Source of the DNA: Epinephelus fuscoguttatus
Lineage: Eukaryota; Chordata; Actinopteri; Perciformes; Serranidae
Assembly (NCBI RefSeq): GCF_011397635.1
Contig: NC_064759.1
Location: 14,094,428 to 14,158,427 of the forward strand
Reading direction: 5' to 3'
Length of the DNA stretch: 64,000 bases
Part shown: piece after piece, positions 1-11,400 of the stretch
How the letters are laid out: every line of letters begins with the position of its first letter
Position numbering within the stretch: the stretch's first letter is position 1
The notes under the pieces: generated by a model
Told to the model about the DNA's origin: nothing
Databases searched by the model: none
Seen by the model: only the letters and a program-made list of their open reading frames with translations
Made by a program: the position numbers and the translations under genes

Positions 1-243
1 AGCAGGTCACAGAAATAGACCGAGCCGAGAGATACTGCGGGTCAGGGCAGAACACGCTGCCTTCCACAACATCTTCCTAATTGGCTGAGAGGTGTCAGGA
101 AGTGTTGTGTAGCCGCATGTCACCCGGCACAAGAGAGCACTTTAATTGCAGCTTGATTAGTTGGGTCCTCTCCCGCTGGTTTTTATGTAGCTGTTGAAAT
201 CATGGCGACTTCTCTTTGCTTTTTTATTAATGTCATCCCTCAG

Positions 244-3200
244 ATGTAACTGCATCTCCAGACACCATCACTCTGAGAGAGACTGAGCCTGTCGCTATCC
301 CTGTCGCAGAGGTACAGCTGTCAAAAGGAGCTCATGCAAAGACGTACATATTTTTGTTTCCTGCTGGTCTCCACTTACATCTGTCTCCTCTTTTCTTTCT
401 TCTCACTGCTAGTATGAGGGAGAGGAGCTTGTCGATCATCATCCAGACACTATTGATTTGCTCATGGCCCAGACAGATCACTTTCCAGAAGGTGCGTGGC
501 AAAACTTGCAGCCGCTTTTTCTCGTCAGAAAACAAGATAGACATGTGTTTTCTTCCTTTAACCTTTTTGCTAACAGGTGATTTGGAGCTGCCGAGAGAAG
601 AAGTGGCACCAGGAGAGCAGGACATAGAGATGGAAAGGGGGGAAGGAACGGAAGACCTGGAGAAAGACAGAACAAAAGATGTCACAGGATCCACTATTGA
701 GTAAATTATACAGATGTGCATGGAAACATCTGCACACACAGACCCAAACAAGCGCACACTGACTGTGTTTCTTCCTGTGTCAGACTACAGCCCACCACTC
801 TGTCCAGTGAGGACGCCATGTTGTTGCCTCAGGAGGAGCCGGGCCTGTCTGTGGAGAAGCCTGGACCCCCCTCAGACCAGCTCACCCCTGTCTCTATGCC
901 CGCCCCCCCCTCGCCACCATCTGAAGCAGAGGAATGGCAGCGACCAGCTCCGCAGGCAGAGGTGCCATTGTTTGTGGTTTTTCTTCAAACTGACGTGCGA
1001 GCACAAACAATTCTTTTAAATTAATTTCACACTGATAAAGCAGCAGGAGGCTCACTCTCTAATCACCTGCCACATCTGCAGTTAGAAATGTTGAAAATAA
1101 TTCACATTAGTCCATCTAGCTTGTACACATAAAATACACAGTAGTGGAAGAAGTACTAGGATCTTTTACTTAAAGGGCCAGTGTGTAATATTTGGCATGG
1201 TTCATTGTCAATCTGAATCTGAATCTGAATATTCTACCATTAATATGTTTATACAAGTATATGATCGCTATAAAATAAAATTTGTTTGGTTTTCGTAGCC
1301 TTATAATATATATATATAGCAAGGGCCTTGCTTTAGAGAGATTGCCATCTTGCGCCACCATGTATGTAAGGCAGCCCGAGCGGACAGTCCAGCCAGCCGG
1401 AGAACGTGTTTCGCGTGTGTAAATGAACCAACGAAGACAGCGGAAGGAAGGAAGAAGGAGGAGGAAACAGCAGAGTGTTAGTAGTTCGTCGACAGAGAGT
1501 AGTGAAAAGTTTTTTTAGTTATAAAGTTTGCGAATGGACCACACTTACCACGCAACAGGAGAGAATGAACCCGAACCGTCATCTGCGAGGAAAAGAAGAC
1601 GCAACTTCACTCCTTGTGATGCACTCTCTGCGGCGCTTTTCCTCCTGATGATATATCTCTCCAACAATGGCAGCAGTAGCACCGAATCCCATTCTGTGCA
1701 TTCAGCCTCTCTTCTCGCCCGCTCAGCATCAAACACATGGAGTTCCTCATCTGTATGCTCCGACTCAAACAGGTATGGCTCTGGGTCTGTGTCCGCTACA
1801 AGAAACTCTTCAAAATTGCATTCAAAGTCGTCCATTGCAGCTACTATAGTCCAGAGATATCGCTAGGCTAAATAAACAGCTGAGCCCTGTTTACCGGCTA
1901 CGCTGTCAGTCAGTGTGGCGGAGCAGAGAGGGGAGGGGGGGTCCCCACTCGGTATGGTAAACGAGTATGTGTGTAAAGTTATGAAGTGTGTCTGTTATGC
2001 TAGAAGAGTCAGAGTTTGGGACGGAGTGGAGTGTTACCGGAGTTTCTGGAGTGCTCAAATAAATGGGCCTTTTTCCCAAACGCTCCTCTGGTCTCCTGCT
2101 TGTGAGGGATTCATTACAATATCGTAACATGGTTTAGATTTCTAAATAAACATTCACCTCGTCGCTAGATAGACCTACTCCTGAAAAACTTGTGCGCAAG
2201 GCTTTTTGTCTCTACGAGGCCACCGTCATTTACCCGACGGGAGGGATGAGCGAGTGAGCCCTGCAATCTAGAATTTGACCACTGATGTCACTGTTTTCAA
2301 CCCATTTTACACACTGGCCCTTTAAGTAGAAGTAGTGATTCCACAGTATGGAAATACTTTTTAACATGTAATACTACTCAGCATATACTTAAAGGGACAG
2401 TACAACCCAAAATACATTTTTCTCTTTTTACCTGTAGTGCTGTTTATCAGTCCAGATTGTTTTGGTGTGAGTTGCACAGTGCTGGAGATATCAGCTGTAG
2501 AGATGTCTGCTTTCTCTTCAGTATAATGGAACTAGATGGCACTCAGCTTGTGGTGCTCAAAGCGCTAAAAAATACTTTTGAAAAACTCAGCAGCAATGTC
2601 TCTTTGCAGAAATCATGACCCGCTTACTTAAGATAATCCACAGACCTTGTTGTGAGCAGATTCACATAGGAACTAATTTATTTTCCACCAAACTACACCC
2701 GCCAACTGTATCACTGCGCAGAAGGAAGTGTGCATCTATTGCTAGCTCACATAGCACCACTGAGCTAGCTAACATTACAGCTCAGCCAAGGAGGACGCCA
2801 TTAATGTTTACATCTCATGCTGTCCTGAGCACAAGCCTCTCGTCCATGAGTAGATGCACGCTTCCTTCTGCACAGTGATATGGTTGGTGGATGTAGTTTG
2901 CTAGAAAAGAAACTAAAGCTTGTGGTGTTAAAAGTGGCAAAACAGTACATTTGAAAACTCAACATCAATGTCTCTTTCCAGAAATCATGACCTGGTTACT
3001 CAAGATAATCCACAGACCTTGTTGTGAGCAGTTTCATGTAGGAACTATTTTCTTACCACCAAACTACACCCACCAACTGTAACACCGTGCAGAAGGAAGC
3101 GTGCATCTATTGCTAGCTCACGTAGCACCACTGAGCTAGCTAACGTTACAGCTCAGCCGAGGAGGATGCCATTAATGAGCATGAGCCTCTCTTCCATTAA

Positions 3201-6200
3201 TTGATGCGTGCCTCCTTCTGCATGCGGATAACAGTTTCCAAGTGTAGGCTGGTAGAAATAATATAATAATAATAAATAAAACAATAATAAATATTACTGC
3301 ATTGTAATAAAAGATGCATTTGTGTGCTCGTCACTGTGATGTTGCAGCTGATAATTGTGGAGCAGAAGTACAAACTAGTAGAAAATGGAAATCCTCAAGT
3401 AAAGCACATCAAAAATTACAAATTATCCTGTTCAGAAGAGTAAACAATAAAATAATGTAAACATTGTAAAATAATAATAGAATGTACAAATTAACTTCCA
3501 GATTACATAGGGATGCACCGATTTTGATCTAAAGCACAAAATTTGAGTAAATCTACTTTGGTACTTTCCACTACTGTTAATAGATTGTTGTAAAATAGAT
3601 TTTGGTCCAGTGGTTAAAAGGTCTCTTGGAGAATTTTTCCTGATGAAAGAAAGAGTTGAGTAAAAAGAAAATTGAATCACAACCTAGCAAACAAAAAGTT
3701 GTTCTTATGATAAAGAGCGACCCAAACTACATCTGACAGCTGGAAGACAGTTCGGGTAAATTGACTTCCCACTTCTCTGCCATACCCAGGATGTGCCTCC
3801 TCCAGAGGTGGAGACCAGGAGGAGGAGGAGGAGGAGGAAGAGGCAGCTGATCTTCTTTGACCCAGAGACACAGATCTCTCAGAAGGTGCTGCAGCAGCAG
3901 ATCGATGACCCCCTGGCTGAGACCAGACCTGTAGTTCTCCCGCCCCCTTCCTCTCACAGGATGCCTACTGCTGCTGAGCTCTTCAACAACCCGTGCACCT
4001 GTCAGTAACACACCTGTGATGAAAAGCATACGGCAATGCACCCTCAAATATAAATCTCATTTTACACTGATGCTCCTTACAACCATGTTTCCAATAAAAG
4101 AGACTCGTTAAACGTTAAACATTTTTATTCACACCATAAAACAATCCAGCAATCTGTGAATGTGAATGAAGACAGGCTGTGTATGGCGACGTCTCTGAAG
4201 TGTTTCATTTTTTCCCTCAGACTTTTCAGACTTCTCACATTCATCTGCACCCACTGCTATTTTGAAAGACGTGACTTGAGTAACCTTTTCAAAAATAATC
4301 CACAAGGCTATTTTTGACCCTGCAGTCTTGCCTGAGGAGGTGCTGTTTCTATGGGGACGGGCTGCGACCATCACGCCTGTCTCGGGCTCGGACCTGCAGG
4401 TTGGGGAGAGAGGGCCCGAGTCCACCGACTCTGAAAAGGAAAGAGAGCGCGAGATGGTCGAGGCGGCTGAGGTGGCCGAGGCGGCTGAGGCAGCGGCAAG
4501 AGAGGGGGAGAGTCTGGAGCTTCCCAGGGAGGTGTGGGAGGATGTTTGTTTGTTTGTGGGACTCTGGGGTGGATGACTGTGAGGCTTTCTTGTGCGGGGA
4601 GACTGTGGGGAATGTCACAAGATGAATAACTGATTGTGTGTGTCTGTGTGCGACTGCAGGCCCCCAGAGATGAGGCAGAACTGATGTTTGAGATTTCAGG
4701 TAAAGCTTGTGTTTAAAAACATGAGACTGGATTTAAACCAGCTGACTGGTGACAGCTACTTTGTGTTTAACTGGGGGGTGGAATGTGTCTCCACTGCTTT
4801 CAGCACGACCTAAAGTGGTTTCTGTCTTCCCCTGGGGTTAAGCTGAGGTCAGAGGTCAGGGTTAGGCATGTATCAGTTATGGTTAAGGGTTAGGGCAAGC
4901 CTCCAGGGAACCAATATTAGCCTGCACGATGTCCCAAAATGTGTGTGTTCAGATCATGGCTCACTGCCGCTGGAGGGCTCTGACCAAAGAGAGCTGTCTC
5001 GAGAGATCATCTCCCCCCTGCAACCATCTGAGAAAGAAGGGTAGGTGGCACAGAAAGATATGTGAAGTGTGTGTGTGTGCAGCCATGCTTATGTGCACAT
5101 GTGTGTGTTGGCAGGTCCACTGTCTCCAGGTCTGTGTCTGTACTGCAGGACATCCCAGAGATGGTGGACGAGTTGCCAGAGCGATCTCCCGCAGAGTCTC
5201 CTGGGTAATGACAGTGAACGCAACACCATAACACCATATCCTAACCAGCAGTTTATTTTTCCCGGTCTTTGTGTTTGGAGATAAGAATACGATTATGTGC
5301 TCGTATTGTCGTGTGTGTTTAGGCTGCTGCTGGATTTTCTCGAGCATGAAGAGGCACCTGTGCTGTTTCTGTCTCTTCTGCCACCAGAGGTCGACCGCCG
5401 AACTGTCAGCAACATTTTTCAGAGGCTCCTGGGTGAGGCATTACTCATGTTGAAATGTTGTTAATGTTACAGCATCAACACGGGAAGAAGCTCTGTAATC
5501 CATAAGCCTGAGCCAGTTCTTTGAAAATACTGAGTGGTGTCACCAGTGGAAGCTTTAATAATGAGGTGGTGTGAGCTGAGGGACCATTAACACACCAAGC
5601 GCTCGTTTACAATACTTCATAGTGAAATAATTTGATTTAGAATACAGATAACTCAAACATATTTAACCCTAGTAAAAAGCTTTATGCTTTTTAATTTGCT
5701 CTTATCCTGACTTTTGTGTTCAGCTCATCATCATTATCACACTGAAAATTTAGTGTTTCATTTTTCAATAAGTAGATGTTTTAAACTCAGTGTTTGCAGC
5801 CCTGTCACCAAAAGAAAATCTATGCACCATATATATATATTTTTTAAACTACGTACACGCTACACTTGTATGTTTCATATATACCATATCAACACATATA
5901 TGAGCTGACTTTGTCACTGGAAGGTGGAGGGGTGACACGTGGGTGAGACGCCTGCCAAGCTGCAGACCACTGTTTGAGACCAACAAACAACAAAACTGGT
6001 TGTTTTTTAGTGAGTCATTTCTGTGTTTCCAGTCACTTCTTGGCCACCAAATGTGGGTGTTTTTTTGCAACATGATTGTGTTTTTCCAGTGGGATGGTGC
6101 CACAAAGAGCAGTTGTTTTTTACCAAGACATCGCTGCGTTCCCTGACAAGATAGTGCCACAAAAAGCGGTTGTAGTTTACCGAGACATCACTGCAATTCC

Positions 6201-7303
6201 TGCCGGGATAGTGCCACGAAAAACATTTGTCTTTTCCTGAGACATTGATGGCTTTTTGAGCCGTGATTGTGCCACCAAAACCAGGTTTTCTTGAGCCCAA
6301 ACACGATCTGCTTCTCACCATAACAAATTGGTTTTAGTGGCTAAATCTTGACCGCATGTTAACCACAGCATTGTTGAAGTGGAGAGAAACATAAAGTTTC
6401 AGTGGGTTGTTTTTGCTACACATTGCGTTTTTTCCAGTGGGGATAGTGTCACAAAGAGCTGTTGTTTTTTACACTGCTGCGTTTCTGGCCAAGATAGTGC
6501 CTCGAAAAGTGGTTGTGTTTCTTTCTGAGACATCGCTGCATTTCCTGCCAAAATTGTGCTACAAAGAGCTATTGTTATGTACCATGACATTGCTGTGTAG
6601 GTATTTACCAAGATTTTGCTGCCTTCCCTGCTAAGATAGTGCTACGAAAAACAGTTGTTTTCACTAAGACACTGACAGCTTCTTGAGCTGTGATTGTGCC
6701 ACCAAAACTGGGTTTTTTAATCCCAAACATGATTTTCTTCTCATCATAATGAAATGACTTTTGTGACTAAATCTGACCGCAAATTAGGTTTCAATGTATC
6801 CGCTGGGTGTTTTTTAGCTACACATTGCAAATTTTTCCAGCCAAGATAGTGCCTTGCAGAGTGGTTGTTTCTTTCTGAGACATCACTGCGTTTCCTGCTG
6901 GGATAGTGCCACAGTCCGCAGTTGTCTTTTTTTTACCGGCTTCTTCAGCCATGATTGTGCCACTAAAAGTGTGTTTTTAAAGCCCAAACATTATCTTCCT
7001 CTGACCATAACAAAATAGTTTTTGTGGCTAAGTCTGACCACATGTTTACCACAGTGTTGTTGAAGTGTAAAGAAACATAACGTTTCAACGTATCCGCAAC
7101 ATAATAATGCACATATTTATCGTATCTGAGGTTTGCAGATATGTACAATGCTAGCATTCATTACTGCGATTATTTTTGATATTTGTGTCTTTTCTGCAGG
7201 GACTTTGTCAACCAGGAAAATACGGGCGGAGCAGGACGAGCCTTATGGGGACATATGGATATCACCTGGACCCAACTACGAAGAGGTGCATCAGACTTTG
7301 TGA
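244..7303 (+). CDS. rec8: Meiotic cohesin kleisin REC8, 3' part (N-terminus outside window)
   Basis: REC8 is the meiosis-specific alpha-kleisin that closes the cohesin ring between SMC1B and SMC3 and is cut by separase. Exons, all GT-AG and phase-consistent: 244-311, 413-491, 577-700, 784-961, 3790-4000, 4326-4531, 4660-4699, 4953-5040, 5115-5204, 5323-5432, 7200-7303 (1298 nt, about 432 residues). The first readable exon gives ITLRETEPV. Exon 5 has a basic run followed by RQLIFFDPETQIS and then TAAELFNNP, the central REC8 block. The last two exons give the C-terminal winged helix (LLDFLEHEEAPVLFLSLLPP, then IRAEQDEPYGDIWISPGP), which binds the SMC1 head. The N-terminal SMC3-binding domain is missing only because the window starts inside the gene. 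Exon 6 is rich in Glu and Ala. The donor after 961 (gtgcca) is weak. RAD21L was considered, but the central block and the short C-terminus fit REC8 better. Stop TGA at 7301-7303; a possible poly(A) signal AATAAA lies at 7724-7729. Confidence 0.9.
1170..2325. mobile_element. TTAA-flanked DNA transposon, family A, non-autonomous
   Basis: TTAA is present at 1170-1173 and 2322-2325. Just inside are inverted ends AGGGCCAGTGTGTAA (left) and its complement ttacacactggccct (right). The 1.15-kb body has no transposase. On the minus strand it carries a short open frame resembling a P2X7-like gene piece (separate entry). A second copy starts at 63073. TTAA duplications are used by piggyBac and Kolobok elements; the AAAGG start resembles T2/Kolobok MITEs. 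Confidence 0.8.
1545..1835 (-). pseudogene. P2X7-like cytosolic-domain fragment carried in a transposon
   Basis: A 96-codon minus-strand frame starts MDDFECNFEEFLVADTD and continues PEPYLFESEHTDEEL and AERARREAE. This acidic N-terminus resembles the many fish proteins annotated as P2X purinoceptor 7-like, which consist of the P2X7 C-terminal cytosolic region without the channel. Only the start is kept; the frame then runs into unrelated sequence, and no cysteine-rich zinc-binding part follows. It lies wholly within the family A transposon, so it is probably a captured or element-borne fragment rather than a host gene. The assignment is from remembered family features and is moderate. Confidence 0.45.
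2389..3240. mobile_element. TTAA-type family B element, rearranged, with internal direct duplication
   Basis: TTAA at 2389-2392 is followed by AGGGACAGTACAACCC and the family B sequence also seen at 8892, 49802 and 60439. A core of roughly 225 bp beginning aaatcatgacc is present twice in direct orientation, about 2610-2830 and 2985-3210. The expected right inverted end was not found; similarity fades near 3240. Confidence 0.7.
4834..4915 (+). repeat. TTAGGG-like minisatellite fragment
   Basis: The stretch has cagggttaggcatg, then atggttaagggttagggcaagcctccagg. The same sequence family occurs in cyp11c1 introns at 28130, 29220, 34200 and 36008. The TTAGGG motifs are isolated and mixed with other sequence, so this is a dispersed intronic minisatellite rather than telomeric DNA. 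Confidence 0.55.
5860..7160. repeat. Inverted-end element with degenerate tandem array in last rec8 intron
   Basis: About 1.3 kb made of imperfect units of roughly 55-65 bp of the type gatagtgccacaaaaagcgg followed by ttacc, gagacatc and ttcctgcc. A higher-order pattern is marked by the sentence gtgccaccaaaac...cccaaacac...ccataac near 6269, 6697 and 6957. The right edge (cgtatctgaggtttgcagatatgtacaatgc) and the left edge resemble the inverted ends of the shorter copy at 22040-22465. The array therefore seems to be an expanded interior of a MITE-like element. Confidence 0.6.
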
Positions 7304-8400
7304 CACGGTCACTTGAGTCCCAACGAGCCTCCAGAACAAACGTCACTGTTCAGTCGGATAGAGACTTATTTCTCTGTTTCTGAGGTTTCCTGTTTGTTTC
7401 TCAGTGAGAAAAAAATAGATTTAAACATCATTCACAGAAAATATTCATAAAATTCAAATGTGTTCTTCAAATCACTTCATGAGATTTTTTCCTGGTGTGT
7501 CTCGTTGACATGAAGTTAGTTTTGTTTTTAAAACTGCTGTTTTATATGATTCAAAAATCAAATCATTGGTTCCTTTTGCTACTGTGACCAAAATGAGTAT
7601 CCTAACTTTTTTATTGTTATATTTTATCATATTTTTTAAAAACGTTACCTCATGATGTTCAGCACTAAAACAAAAGTGCGCCTCTCTGTTCAAGCTTTGC
7701 CTCCCTTTGAACATGAACTACAAAATAAAAGCTTAATAAGAGCTCTGTCAGTTATTTCTGTGAAGAGAGCACACGCTTTATATTGAGAGGTATGTGCAGC
7801 ACGTGGAGCACGACAGGTGTGGCAAAACATATTGTGGGGGTTAAGGAGGTGCAAGGAGAAGAGTAAGTAAGTTGAGTGAAACTGGATCTCTCCTCCCCCC
7901 CTGAACACATCTTGATTCTCCTCTGGAGACTTTCTCAGGGGGCTGTGACCAAAGTTTATTATTAGCGTCTGTCTCAGCTCTCTCTTTCTCACCCTCTCTG
8001 TCTGTCCTCCGTCTCTGTCTCATTTCTGTCTGTCGCTTTCTGTTTTTGTCTTGCACCTCAGCTTTCTTGTTCACTCGTGTTTAATTTTTACTTTTCTTCT
8101 TTATTTTTTCCTCTGGTTGCTTTGTAGGTAGCTGTGTGTCTCATTTTAGAATCTGTATCCGCTGACAACATCGCAGGCTACATTTTACTCCGTCACAACT
8201 CCATGTCCTCTAGTTTGTATTTGCTTTAATTTGTATTGTCCTGTCCTTTTGTGCTTTTTCTCTCCCCAACTACTGGTCGACTACTTTTTCTGCTTTTGCT
8301 TCACCTGCCTCTTTTCTTCACCTTACTACACCTCCTCTCCATCCCCCTTCCTTTCAGCTCAAGCTCTTCTCATCTCTGAGTAGCTCTGCACTTCGGCGTA
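7304..8400. other. rec8 3' UTR and rec8-clk2 intergenic gap
   Basis: This stretch holds the rec8 3' UTR (candidate AATAAA at 7724-7729) and a pyrimidine-rich region from 7880 to 8370. The sequence ccttcctttcag ending at 8357 is a good splice acceptor, so the first CLK2 coding exon may begin at 8358 with more 5' non-coding exons upstream. I see no gene or repeat of known type here. Confidence 0.5.
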
Positions 8401-11400
8401 ATGGGCAAGACAGAGATGTACTCTCTGTTTAAGGGTTTCCTGGACTGTATTGGCCTCTGCCTCTCTGTGAGTACCTCAGTTTCCTGTGAATGCGTTCGCT
8501 TCTATTTTGTTCTACCAATGATTCTGTCACTTCTGCATCATGGTTGACTTTTGACCTGAAATCATCTGCGCTGTGAGTCCCTGCGCTCCACAGATCACAT
8601 GCAGACTGTGTTTACATGCTGTGTCACTGGCTTTATGTGCAGGGTCTATTTCGTGGCCCGTGTCCTGCAGTAAGCGTCTCCTCAGCACATGCTGGGCTTC
8701 TGATATTAATAACAGTCTCAGAATGTGGATGGAAATAGAGCCTCAGCTCCTCCAAAGAGGCCAGAAGTCATTTGACATTTCTTATTAACCTCATTTAGAA
8801 TGAACTCAGGTCGTTACGATCAACGTTTAATGCATGAGGTGGCATTCTGGAGGGTTTTATTTGACCACAGTTGCATTTAGAGTCTGTAGCTTTAAAGGGA
8901 CAGTTCGCCCATCAAACCACCAAACCAATCAAAAATACATCTTTGTCCTCTTACCTGTAGTGCTATTTATCAGTCTAGATTATTTTGGTGTGAGTTGCAG
9001 TGTTGGAGATATCAGCTGTAGAGATGTCTGCCTTCTCTCCAATATAATGGAACTAGATGGCACAAAAATATACATTTGATAAACTGAACAGCAAGTTTCA
9101 CTCCGTAGTCCAACAAACTTTCAACTTTCACCCAAGAGAGCTGTGTTCGCATCCTGTACGATCTGCCCATTAAAGCCTTGCTATTAGCCCCTGTGAGCTG
9201 TGATACATATTACATCCCTCAGTATAAAAGTGTTGGACAGAATTAACAGCATGTTAGTGTTGTGGCTGTTCTCAGAAGCCTCTGCTAGTGAAGCCAAAAT
9301 GTCCTAGGGGTGGTGCTACAGAATTTAAAACCCAAACTGGAAAGGGTTCATCCTCTGGAGAGCGTCAATGTGCTCATCAGACTTCACGAGCCTGGTCTCA
9401 CTCCTAAGTCGTTGAAATCCAGCGACTTGGCGGTGACTTGCGGTGTCATAAACCAATGAAAAAAGGCGTCCTTTAACATCAGCATGATATGCGACCAGTT
9501 GCCGTTATAGTTAAACTGTGCCCAGCAGTGTCACTGGGAAACGCGGTGGAACAAGGACAAAAGTCAATGCAGCGAAAGTCCGTCTGGAGCGGGTGAAAGG
9601 GGTGGTGGATGGGTCCAGCAGACATTGACTTTCACCCAAGAGAGTGGTGTTCACGTCCTGTAAGAATCTACAGCCAAACCCTGTTCTTTTTTCCTAAACC
9701 CAAGCACGTGTGTTTGTTGTTGAAGGAAAAAACCCCCACTAATTTGCGGTGTTGTACTGACGTAGTGCATTTATTTTGAAAGAGACTGTGCGTCGTTAAC
9801 ATTACATTTCCTGTGAAAATGGAAGCGTTTTCAAATGTATGTTTTTGGCGCTTCGAGTTTTGTTATTTTCGAGAGAAGGCAGACTCTACGGTTGGTATCT
9901 CCAATGCTTGACAATTCACACCAACAACAAACATTCTAGACTGGTAAATAGCACTACAGGTAAGAGGAACAATATGTATTTTGGTTTTTGAGTGAACTGT
10001 CCCTTTAAAAAAAATACATGAAATTAAGACCCCTTAATGCAGATGCTTGTCTGTATGTAAGTTGAAGGCATCAGTTTTAGCTCCCAGATGACCTCTACCC
10101 TTTCAAACCAAGAGGTCAGATGTCACTCCTTCTGTCTCCGTCTTTTGTTGGACAGTGAAGACACACAGACGCAGGTTTTTCTTTATTTGCACCACCTGTC
10201 ATAAATTTGACTTTGTTTCCAGCGGAGCAGCCCCAAGGCTGCAGCCGACAATGAGAGGGACACTGAGAATGGCCACCTGATCTACAAAAGTGGGGACGTC
10301 CTCGAAGACAGATGTAGGTATCAGTTCGGTGAGTTGGCAGCCGCCGTCAAAAATGCTCCAGCTTTAATTTCACCTCAATCTGTCTCACAGATGAGATAGT
10401 CGACACATTAGGTGAGGGGACATTTGGGAAGGTGGTGCAATGTTTGGACCACAGCAGGTAATTTACTTCATCATAAAATTAAAGTTGGACTGATATGCAG
10501 CATGTGTTTACAGCTTTTAAACACAGTTTTCTAACACACAGAGGAGGAGGTCAGATCGCTCTGAAGATCATTAAGAACTTGGAGAAATACAGAGAAGCAG
10601 CCAAACTGGAAATCAACGTCCTGAAGAAGATCAGCGAGAGAGATCCTGCCAAAAGACAGTGAGTAGTTTGTGATTTTGACTCTATTTCTGTCTGTTACAT
10701 TTCATCTCTGTGTTTCTTTCCCCGTCAGTCACTGCGTGCAGATGCTGGATTGGTTTAACTACTACGGCCACGTGTGCATCTCTTTTGAGCTGCTGTCTCT
10801 CAGCACCTTTGACTTCTTGAAAGCAAACAGCTTCCTGCCTTATCCCATTAACCAGATCCGACACATGGCTCACCAGATCTGCCACGCTGTCAGCTGTGAG
10901 TCCAACATGCACCACAATAACTGTACCACTTTGTCTCCTGTAAGTCTGGATCAATGTCAGTGATGATGACAGTAAGCAGATTATTAACAGCTGTCCCTGT
11001 GATGCAGCAGCGAACAAGTCAGGTGGATATTTAAAGGGCGACTGTTACCTGAAGATGGAGATGTTTCAGGATGTCTGATAAATAGAATATTTTGCTTTTA
11101 TTTCCCGCACAAATCCATCATGATGTCTGACTGTTTAACCAACAGACAACTCGACCAGACGAGGGCGTTGGCTCTCTCCTGATAAATCTACTTTCCCTCC
11201 TCCCTCTGTCTCCACTGCAGTTCTCCATGACAACAAGCTGACTCACACCGACCTGAAGCCCGAGAACATCCTCTTTGTCAATTCAGACTATTCCCTCATA
11301 TACAACGCTGAGAAGGTAAACAACTGCAGGCATGATGGCTGGGAGAGAAAACCAGGATGTGAAATAAGCGGAGATTAATGCAGGCAGTGGGAGATTTGCT

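Larger units (their letters stand above)
1139..3576. mobile_element. hAT-like element in rec8 intron, split by later insertions
   Basis: The left end CAGTAGTGGAAGAAGTACT at 1139 and the right end gtactttccactactg finishing at 3576 are inverted copies of the end of a common fish repeat. The same ends are seen at 39885 and 41313. Two TTAA-type elements (1170-2325 and from 2389) have landed inside it. No transposase reading frame is visible and no clean target duplication was found at the outer ends. Assignment to hAT rests on end sequence only. Confidence 0.5.

Noticed and set aside
1-243. An upstream rec8 exon at the left edge
   Set aside because: No acceptor-donor pair with rec8-like coding sequence could be supported; upstream exons must lie outside.
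5990-7100. Regular repeats suggesting a CRISPR array
   Set aside because: Units are degenerate, spacers are not unique, and the setting is a vertebrate intron; this is a minisatellite-like array.
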